Origin: Bagarius yarrelli
Lineage: Eukaryota > Chordata > Actinopteri > Siluriformes > Sisoridae
Assembly: GCA_005784505.1 (NCBI GenBank)
Contig: VCAZ01000012.1
Coordinates: 3,229,011 to 3,293,010, forward strand
Reading direction: 5' to 3'
Length of the DNA: 64,000 nt
Shown here: positions 54,960-64,000 of the stretch, piece after piece
How positions within the stretch are numbered: position 1 is the first letter of the stretch
Layout: the number at the start of each line of letters is the position of its first letter
The notes under the pieces: model-generated
Databases searched by the model: none
Seen by the model: the letters and a program-made list of their open reading frames with translations, nothing else
Told to the model about the DNA's origin: nothing
Made by a program: the position numbers and the translations under genes

Positions 54960-56300
54960 TCTATATAAGAAAATGATCTGCTGCTCACATTTAATTTTGT
55001 TATTCTAGGTATTACCAGATAACAGAGTTTTGAGAGTGCAGAGGACTTCGAGGACTAGAACAGGTTAAGAGGTCACTCAAGTACTGAGGTGCAAGCAAGA
55101 TTTTAAAATCTATTCGATGTTTAAGAGGGAGCCAATGCAGTGTTTACAGAATCGCAAGCTAATATGGTTATACTTGCTGGTTCTAGTAAGAACTTTAGCT
55201 GCTGCATTTGGACCAGCTGGAGTTTGTTTATCAAGCACGCAGAACAACCACCCAACAGATCGTTACAATAACCTAATCTTGAGGTCATGAACGCATGAAT
55301 TAAAATTTCTTCATTTTATGTCAAGAGCATAGGTCTTAATTTTGATATATTTTTTTAGATGGTAAAATGCAGTTTTAAAAATGCTATAAATGTGGTAATT
55401 GAAGGAAAGATTGCTATAAAAAAGCACAACTAAGTTCCTAACTGACAACAAATAATTGACAGTGCAGCCATCAAGTGTTATACAATGATCTAATTTATTA
55501 AATGCAGAAGCTTTAGGTCTAATAAATAACACCTCTGTTTTTTCAGAATTAAGCAATAATAAATTACTCAACGTCCAGTTTTTTATAAACACTATGCATT
55601 TTGTTCGTTTTTCAAATCGGTAAGTTTTTCGCCGGGCTGCAAAGAAATCTAGACCGTGTCATCAGCATAGCAGTTTCTTCTAATAATATCTCTTATGGGT
55701 ATCATGTAAAGTGTAAAAAGTAATGGTTCTAGTACTGAGCTTTGGGGTACTGCATACTGCATATGTGAGTGACATGATACCTCTTCATTTACTGCTACGA
55801 ATTGATGGCAGTCAGATAAGTAGGATTTAAACGCTAGCCCACTTTTATTGATGCCAGAAAGAAGTGAACCTATGTTTCTGGAATCACCTCTTTCAGGAGC
55901 TTAGATGTAATAGGGTCTAACATACATGTTGGTTTAGATGATTTGATGAGTTTGAAATGCTCTTCCTCTACTATAGTAGAAGAATAGTGGAATTGTTCCT
56001 CAGGGGTTCTGTAGTGCACTATCTGAGGTAATACTGTGACTGTTTGCTGCATGGTTACAAATTTATTTCTAATGTTATAAATCTTGGAATTAAAGTAATT
56101 TAAAATGTCATTACTGCTGTGCTGTTGGGTAAACCTGTTGATGCTTTATTTTTAGTTAATTCATCCACTGTATTGAATTAATACCTGGGGTTGTGTTTTT
56201 TCTCTTCTAGGAGAGACAAAAAGTAATCAGATCTATCAGTTTTTAGAGCTTTTCTGTAAGATAGGGTACTTTCTTGACATGCAATACGAAATGCCTCTAG
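54960..56300 (-). mobile_element. L2-like LINE, minus strand
   Basis: The frame 55592-55311 (minus) reads LLLNSEKTEVLFIRPKASAF, LDHCITLDGCTVNYLLSVRN and LVVLFYSNLSFNYHIYSIFK. The upstream text at 56052-55870 has CMLDPITSKLLKEVIPE. It is the same family as the plus-strand LINE at 56766-58565, in the opposite orientation. Confidence 0.85.
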
Positions 56301-56682
56301 TTTCTCACACTCTCATGCACACAAACATACACCAGAACTCATGCACAACCACACTTTATACTTCAATGCCAGTCACTTTATATCTACACTCAGCATATAC
56401 AATAACAGTATATTTTTTAATTTAATAATTTTATTTTCTTATTTTATTTTTATTTTATTATGTGATATTTATTCTCTTTTTTGTCCTTTTCTACTGTATA
56501 TTTGTTTTACCTAATTTGAAAAGTTCTATAAATTCGACAGTCGTAAAAAGCAGTACAGCAGTGTAGCCAGTACAAACATCACAGCGTTTTATTATTAAGA
56601 TCTATATTTCCGGAAAATGTTATATGAACAACCATTATTGTAAACGAGTAATACTTAAAACCTGCTCTTTGAGAAATATTTA
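56301..56682. other. AT-rich spacer between inverted LINE copies
   Basis: No gene seen. A T/A-rich tract spans 56410-56470. Confidence 0.4.
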
Positions 56683-56765
56683 CAGCATTTGGCAGACACT
56701 CTTATCCAGAACGACTAACATTTATCTCATTTATACAACTGAGCAATTGGGGGTTAAGGGCCTCG
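56683..56765 (-). mobile_element. 5'-truncated tRNA-derived SINE
   Basis: On the plus strand it reads AGCATTTGGCAGACACTCTT, AACTGAGCAATTGGGGGTTA and AGGGCCTCGATTC, the reverse complement of the body and tail of the SINE at 23228-23405. The tRNA head is missing. Confidence 0.75.
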
Positions 56766-58565
56766 ATTCATATTGCATGGCAGGCAAGTCTATCCTACAG
56801 AAATGCATTAAAATGTACTAGATCTTATTACTTTTCATCTCTTCTAGAAGAGAACAAACATAACCCTAGGTATTTACTCAATACAGTGGCTAAATTAACT
56901 AAAAAACAAAGCATCAGCAAGTGTTGACATTTCCCATCAGTACAGCAGTGATGAATTTATGAATTACTTTAATTCCAATATAAATACCATCAGAGATATA
57001 ATTGTGAACATGCAGCAAACAGCCGCAGTATCACATCAGATAGTGCGCTATAGAACCCCAGAGGAACTACTCATTCGTTACTCTAGGAGAGGAAGAACTT
57101 TATAAACTCATCAAATCATCTAAACCAACGTGTATGTTAGACCCTATTCCGTCTTAGCTCCTAAAAGAGGTAATTCCTGAAGTCATAGGTCTGCTTCTGA
57201 ATATAATTAATTCATAGTTGTCATTAGGATGTCCCCAAAACATTTAAACTAGCTGTTATTAAGCTGCTTATTAAAAAAAACACAACTTAATTCCAAAAAA
57301 CACAACTTAATTCCAAAGATCTAGTTGATTACAGACCGATATCAAAACTCCTATTTCTGTCTAAGATACTTGAAAAACGATATCTGTGAGGATTTTCAGT
57401 CAGGATTTAGATCCTGTTACAGAGACTTCTCTAATTAGAGTTACAAATGATCTGCTGCTATCAGCTGATAATGGTTATCTCTCCCTATTAGTGCTATTGG
57501 ACCTCAGTGCTGCGTTTGACACTGTCGACCACAACATTCTTTTAAATGGATTAGAAAAATATGTTGGCATCAGTGAAAGTACGTTAGCATGGTTTAAATC
57601 ATACTTATCTGACCGCCAACAATTTGTAGCATTAAAGTATGGAGTACCCCAAGGCTCAGTTCTAGGACCGTTACTTTACATGTTACCCTTGGGAGATATT
57701 ATTAGGAAACATGGTGTTAGCTTTCACTGCTATGCTGATGACAATCAGCTATATATTTCCTTGCAACCTGGCGGAACTTACTAATTCGAAAAAACGAACT
57801 GAATGCAAAGTTGATATAAAATACTGGATGACAAATAATTTGCTAAATATTGCTTTTATTAACAATAAAGCCTCTGCCTATAATAATTTAGATCACTGTC
57901 TAACACTTGATGGCTGCTCTGTCAACCCTTCATCGTTGGGTAGGAATTTAGGTATGCTTTTTGACAGCAATCTTTTCTTTGCGAGCCACATTTCTAGCAT
58001 TTGTAAAAATGCATTTATTCATTATAAAAATATATCTAAACACGACCTATGCTCTTGAGGTCAAATACAGAAATTTTAGTTCATGCGTTCATGACTCAAG
58101 ATTAGAATATTGTAACGCTTTACTGGGTGGTTGTTCTGCATATATATTGTTTATCACAAGTTCGAATGGGCATCTACACTACATACATCTGTTTCTTTGT
58201 TATTACGAGCTCACCGTTGCCACCATCACCTGGAGACAATAAGGCAGTTTCTCAGTGATCTCTTGTCTTCTAAACGGCCATCCGGACAAGGCCACAGAAA
58301 CTTTGCTGCAGCATGGGTTACCTACTGGTTTATCTGGTCAGAGGAGAACTGACCCACCGACTGAGCCTGGTTTCTCCGCAGGTTTTTTTATCCATTTTGT
58401 CACCGATAGAGTTTTGGTTCCTTGCCACCATCGCCTCTGGCCTGCTTAGTTGAGTGTTTTAATGAATGTTTAATATTGTCATTTCTGATGTATTTCTGTA
58501 AAGCTATGAAACAATCCTGATTGTTAAAAACGCTATATAAATAAAGGTGACTTGACTTGATCTCT
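56766..58565 (+). mobile_element. L2-like LINE with best-preserved RT domain, plus strand
   Basis: The frame 57386-57784 encodes LLVLLDLSAAFDTVDHNILL, STLAWFKSYLSDRQQFVALK, YGVPQGSVLGPLLYML and SFHCYADDNQLYISLQPGG, including the catalytic YADD. The next frame (57711-58058) continues with LDHCLTLDGCSVNPSSLGRN. The 3' end reads AAACGCTATATAAATAAAGG then TGACTTGACTTGA. A stop follows the YADD block, so the RT is not intact. Upstream there is a small direct duplication (AAAAACACAACTTAATTCC, near 57278-57315). Confidence 0.9.
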
Positions 58566-58849
58566 TACTGGCGTAGTCGAACATCGTTAGTGTCGACATA
58601 ATAACAATATTACTGAATTTACATTGTGTCTGTGTGTTAAGCTGAGAGTTGAAGAGACTGCTAAATTAAAACTGTTATAGTTCTAGTGGAATGATGTTGA
58701 ATTTCACAACAATAATTGTAATATTAATGTTACTTATTATGTCCACTGTAGACAAATTATAACACTAATGTGTAGCAGATGTGAAATAAAAAGGCACAAA
58801 TCTATGTCTATTTTTAAATCTAAACAAATATCCTCACTAAGACTCCTAC

Positions 58850-60260
58850 TAAGCTATTCATACCCCTTGAAATTTTTTACTTTTTTTCACCTTAGAACCA
58901 CAAACTTAAATGTTTTTAATGAGATTTTATGTAATAGACAAAAACAAAGTAGCACATAATTGTGAAGTGAAATGAAAATGATACATGGTTTTCAAAATTT
59001 TAAGCAAATAAAAATCTGAAAAGTGTGGTGTGCAATTGTATTCTTGTATGCAATGCGAGTCTTTTGAGGTATGTCCCTACCAGCTTTGCACATCAAGAGA
59101 CTGGACTTTTTGCCCATTTAGGTGTGGACTTTGACTGGGCCATTCAAACACATGAATATTCTTTGATCCAAACATTTCCATTGTAGCTCTGGCTGTATGT
59201 TTGAGTCATTGTCTTGCTAAAAGGTAAATCTCCTTCCCAGTCTCAAGTGTTTTGCAGTCTTTAATAAGTATTCTTTCAGGATTGTCCTGTAGCTTTATCC
59301 AGCTTCCCATCAACTCTGACCAGCTTTTCTGTCTCTGCTGAAGAAAAGCATCCCCACAGCATGATGCTGGCACCACCATGTTTCACAGTGGCAATGGTGT
59401 GTTCAGGGTAATGAGAAGTGTTATTTTTCCGCCACACATAGCATTTAGTCCAAAAAGTTCATCTTTGGTTTCATCTGACAGAGAGCCTTCTTTTGCTGTG
59501 TTCCCTACATGGCTTGTGGCAAACTGCAAAGGGGACTTCCTAAGGCCTTTTTTTTTTAACAATAGCTTTCTTCTTGCCCCTCTAAGACTAAACTTGTGGA
59601 ATACATGACATGATAGTTGTCCCGTTGACAGATTCTCCCACCTGAGCTGTGGATTTCTTCAGCTCCTCCAGAGTGACCATGGGCCTCTTGGCTGCTTCTC
59701 TGACTAGTGCTCTCCTTGCGTGGTCTATCAATTTAGGTGGACGGCCATGTCTTGATAGGTTTGCAGTTGTGGCATACTTTTTTCCATTTTTGGATAATGA
59801 ATTGAACAGTGGTTCTTGAGATGTTCAAAGCTTGGGATAGTTTTTTCATAACCTGAACCCTGCTTTAAAGTTCACCACAACTTTATCCCTATCCTGTCTG
59901 GTGAGTTTGTTGTTCATTAGTGTTCTCTAACAAACCACCGAGACAACAAACTTCACAGAACAGGTGTATTTATACTGAGACTAAATGAACCAATTAGGTG
60001 ACTTCTGAAGGCAATTGATTGCACTGGATTTTATTTAGGGGTATTAGAGTACAGTAGAGGGCTGAATACAAATGCACACCACACTTTTCAGATTTTTATT
60101 TGCTTAAAATTTTGAAAACCGTGTATCATCTTCACAACTATGTGCTAGTTTCTGTTGTTCTATCACATAAAATCTAAATAAAATACATTTAACTTTGTGA
60201 TTTTAAAGTGACAAAATGTGAAAAAGTTCAAGGGCTATGAAATACTTTTTCAAGGCACTG
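58850..60260 (-). mobile_element. Tc1-like transposon (about 1.4 kb), transposase on minus strand
   Basis: The right end AAGTTCAAGGGCTATGAAAT to CAAGGCACTG is followed by TA at 60261-60262. The left end TATTCATACCCCTTGAAATT is its inverted match but lacks the outermost ~17 bp. Inner repeats match as CATAATTGTGAAGTGAAATG against CATCTTCACAACTATGTGC. The minus strand holds decayed Tc1 transposase text spanning about 59900-59100. Frameshifts make it inactive. Confidence 0.85.
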
Positions 60261-61124
60261 TATGGGTCCTTAAAGGCTAGCAACTTCTGGCAGGCATGCA
60301 CCAACCTTAAATGTGGAGCACTGCCTCAGGTCATGCTGGGCTCCAACCACACCCTGACCAACCAGACCTGAGGGCTAAGCCCTAAATGAAGGCCACCTGC
60401 TGAGACAGAAGCCAAGACCAGATGAAGGGAGCACCACTCTTTGCAGTCTGCCCCTAAGGTGGAGGATATCCAGGCCAGACATTTAGACCACAGCTGGCAA
60501 ACCTGCACATGGGGACCTACGAGGGGAAAAGACACAGACCCTTCATGTTCAACCATTTTTCATTCTATTTTCCACCAAAGACATGCACATTAGGCTGATT
60601 GGCATGTTTAAATCACACAGTGTACGCAGAAACAACTACACTTCCCGTAGCAATAATTACTTATTTAGTTCTTTTAATGTTCTTAGCTGTGGACATTAAA
60701 AATGTATACGTATACTTAATCTGAATCCTAATGATGTCATTTGTTGAATTATTATTAAAGACGTGGCTTTGCTCTCTTTGTCTGGCACTTGTTCTTACCA
60801 TAAAATTAGAACTTGGTAAATTTTATTTAAATACTTTAAATTTGAAAATTAGTCATAAATTTACTTACATATATATGCTATTTAGTATATGCTGTGGTCT
60901 GCTTCATTGACTCAAACAAGAAGTTTGTGCTTATTCAGTTATATTTCTAATTACAGTAATTAAGCATAATAATATGGGTATTTTTACGAAATTACAAAAA
61001 ATAGAGGTTTTAACAGATACAATGCAGAATATTATTTTAAATAAAACCAAAAAAATAATTTTAAAATTGAAACGTGGAACCTCAACCCTATGATCTAGCT
61101 AAACATCTCAAATCATGACTAAAG
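60261..61124. other. Intergenic DNA
   Basis: A moderately GC-rich stretch at 60275-60560 (CCTCAGGTCATGCTGGGCTC) stands out against AT-rich surroundings and may be an old repeat. I cannot name it. Confidence 0.3.
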
Positions 61125-62055
61125 CAGGGGTCAGCAACCTTTTGAGCCATTTGGAACCTCAGAGTCATTTGAGCCAGTTTCAAACAGAAAAAAAGCATCA
61201 GGAGCCACAAAGATTTTTGACATTTAAAATGAATATAACACTGCATATATCATTTTTTTTACCTTTAAGCTATGTATATAAAAAAAAAAAACTATTGTGT
61301 TTTGTATTTATAAAATTAAAGAACTACTACAGTGAAAATTTTGTCTGCTTGCAACAAAACTCAAAAAAAATCCAAAAAAACGCTGGGATGAAGTATACTG
61401 TCTCATAAAGTTATCAACGTTTATTTGAGTTGCCTTAAATTAATTTAGTATAAAGATGAACTTAAATAATTTACCTGCAGCAAACCAAAATTGTGAGCCA
61501 AAATTTAGTCTGCTCCTTTGTGCAGTCATCTCTTTATTGCGCACACCAGAGTGCTCAGTCAGCTGTCAAACTCAATATAAAAGGACATGTTACAAAGAAC
61601 AATGTAAAATACTTGTTTGCAAAATTATAGTCAATTAAAAATAGTTATTTTATATGGTTAATGTGATTTTTACTCCTGAACCTCATCACACAGAGTCTCC
61701 ACATCAGGTCTGAAACGTTACCTTCATTTTTACACAGGATTGTAAACTGTCATCTGTGTCATCTGTGTTTTTTATATAGTTGACATTGTAGAGGACCCGC
61801 TGGCATACATATGTGGATCTGAAGATTGACAGGACCCCACATGTATACTTTTTTAAGTTCATATAAATGTCAGAAATGGCATTCGATATTGTGTGTGCCA
61901 GCATTTTATTTTAATGATGCAAGATTACCATAGTCTTTAAATTCAGATTTATTTTAAAAGGCAAACTAAAAAAAATAAATATAAGTTAAATTCTCATTAT
62001 TTATTCTCATTATTTTTTTCCAAAGCCACAGGGAGCCTTGGGTTTCCGACCCCTG
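61125..62055. mobile_element. hAT-type non-autonomous element (931 bp) with 8-bp target duplication
   Basis: The ends CAGGGGTCAGCAACCTTT and GGTTTCCGACCCCTG are inverted. Perfect direct repeats GACTAAAG flank it at 61117-61124 and 62056-62063. The interior is AT-rich and non-coding. Confidence 0.88.
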
Positions 62056-62063
62056 GACTAAAG

Positions 62064-64000
62064 GCTAAACACGACCATAACCTAAGATAATCCAATGGTA
62101 TTTATAGCTACTAATAAACTCCCTCAAGAAAAGAAGCCACAGAAAATGATGTTGCCACCATCAGGCTGCATTGTGGGTTTCTTATGAAAATAATTTTGTC
62201 ACATATTTTTAGTGATTTAAGTAACACTTGAGATTGAAAAACACTTTTAATAATTGCTCATTTACATCAATGTAAATTTAAAAGAAATCTGTCGACATAA
62301 AGAGGAAAGACAAACAGCCTATTTAAATTTATCATGAAAGCTAGGTCATTTTATGACCAAATTTTTGGCATTAATATTAGTCTCTATGGCTCTAGTGCAA
62401 GCATGACTATACTTTAATATTTACAGGGAAAACTTATCCCTGTATCCCAGGTCTTATGCAGGTCTTCTTTGATCTTAACTATGATGCATAAATAGTAACC
62501 TTATTTATAGGTGTTGTAGGTTTTTTAACTCACAGTACATCAATTACAAAGGACTAGAGCTCCATCTGCAGTTATAACCATTTAGTGTATGTGTATGTTC
62601 ATCTATCTCAAAGCAATAAGTGATAATATAATATCCTTTAAAGATTAAACTATTTGTTGTATTTTGATTTGGTGTTCTCACTAATAGTTGTACAAAGCCT
62701 CTTTGTAGTATCAAGTCTCATCTAATTTTGTCACATTTTTGGGGGGTCCAAAAGAAGTGCGACTATTGTGGGTTGTATTAACCCACTGATCACACTGATT
62801 TGTGAAGTGCATAACTTGCAGTCACACATCAGGGGTTCCTGTGTGCTGTTAACTGTAAAGGAGCAGTTAAGCGTTGTTTATGCTAGACCTGAGGTCTGAA
62901 AACTAAACATTTTATTTTTACCAAAAGATGATATCTTGTATTATTCAATTTCCATTTTACTTACATATTCTATGAAGTTGAACTTCAGGTATAATAGATA
63001 TAACACGGACTTCACAAATGAAATCTAAAAGCAATTTTATAATGGCTCATTATCCATTATGCAATTCACAAGGTCTTGTGAGATTCTCCATAGCAACAAG
63101 GGTTTCATGTTTTTGCCAACCATCATTATGTACTTTGATGCTTCCTAGAAAGAGGACGGTATTTTACCTGAATGTTTTCAGAATATATATACATGCTGTG
63201 ACATTTGATGTGGTAAAAGAAGGATGTTCAAGCCCCTATTTACAATTTACAATTTTCATTTGATGGCATTTACAGTCATTGTATTCATTCATCAAAAGAT
63301 ATACACTGTATTGCTACACCTGATCTACTGTATATGTGTATGTAATTCCGGTCTTACTTTTACACTTATAATAACTACTCTATAATAATAGAGTAAAAAA
63401 GCTTTCCATTAAATTGTTGACTTAGTGGAAATTTGCTAAAAGAGCCAAAATAGCACACAGGTAGGATGTTTACAAAGTTTTGCCCATATAGTTTATTTTA
63501 ATAAAAAAAAAGTATGGCTTTGCTTAAGTCATTCCCTCCTGAACAAAAATGCTTAATTTAGTTTGAAACTGCATTTTGTAATGAGATTAGAAATGGGATC
63601 CTGCAATTGTTATTTTAAAAAGAGCTTTGATATAAGGAATAGTATTGCTTCCTGTGCCATTTTATCTCTTTCATCTCTTATTTCAATTTCGCAAAATTTT
63701 TTCTTGTTGATCAATTTTAACTGATTTGACACCATTTATGTGACATTTGAGTTTGTATTATGATGAGGACTGCAGCCATCTATTTGCTTGTGCTGTAAGA
63801 CGCTCTCAGCACTCAGCTGATTGTTAATTTTCATCAAGCCAATGGCTGCCAATGTGTTTGGATGATCGGGACTGTTGTGCAGTGCCTGAATAGGCCTGTC
63901 ATTAGTTATTTCTGATAAAGAATAATGAATTATGTGTGCAAAGATTTTGGTTTGTGTTGTAGAGTGCATGTTAAACAACTCTTAACTAGGATGCCCTAAA
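62064..64000. other. AT-rich terminal stretch, no recognised feature
   Basis: Short open frames (63018-63263 plus, 63978-63736 minus) have no motif, and no repeat family was recognised. Confidence 0.35.

Overview
The window is animal nuclear DNA, almost certainly from a teleost fish and plausibly an otophysan such as a catfish or characin. It has a vertebrate intron/exon gene, AT-rich introns, and many fish-type repeats: tRNA-derived SINEs, several Tc1-like families, DIRS elements, L2-like and RTE-like LINEs and small hAT elements. The species call is inference from repeat style only.

Positions 292-13535 (+) hold the last eleven coding exons of an EML-family gene, best matched to eml4. These 511 codons cover the C-terminal WD40 propeller region and an acidic, Pro/Ser/Thr-rich tail. 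The HELP domain and N-terminal exons lie before position 1. The introns carry SINEs, a truncated Tc1 element, two hAT-type non-autonomous elements and a long TA tract. A degenerate ~40-bp minisatellite lies downstream at about 14.95-15.72 kb, with a related patch near 18 kb.

From 21 to 35.4 kb the minus strand carries three decayed copies of a three-exon secreted Ly6/uPAR-type (three-finger fold) gene. Every copy has visible inactivating lesions. Between and around them are SINEs, a nearly complete 1,335-bp Tc1-like element with TA target duplication, other Tc1 ends, and a LINE inserted inside another LINE with a 7-bp target duplication.

From 36 to 60 kb the window is a repeat graveyard. It holds two DIRS-type retrotransposons (38.0-40.2 kb and 51.27-53.8 kb, the second split by LINE fragments), an RTE-type LINE fragment, several L2-like LINE fragments in both orientations, a CpG-rich C-run-bearing block near 45-46 kb, and a 1.4-kb Tc1-like element. 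At 61.1-62.06 kb there is a hAT-type element with an 8-bp target duplication. The last 2 kb shows nothing recognisable.

I found no operon, CRISPR array, rRNA or bona fide tRNA gene, and no clearly intact gene other than eml4. The most interesting signals are the Ly6-like relic array, the two hAT insertions sharing nearly the same target octamer, the SINE that appears to borrow its tail from a LINE in the same window, and the nested retrotransposons.
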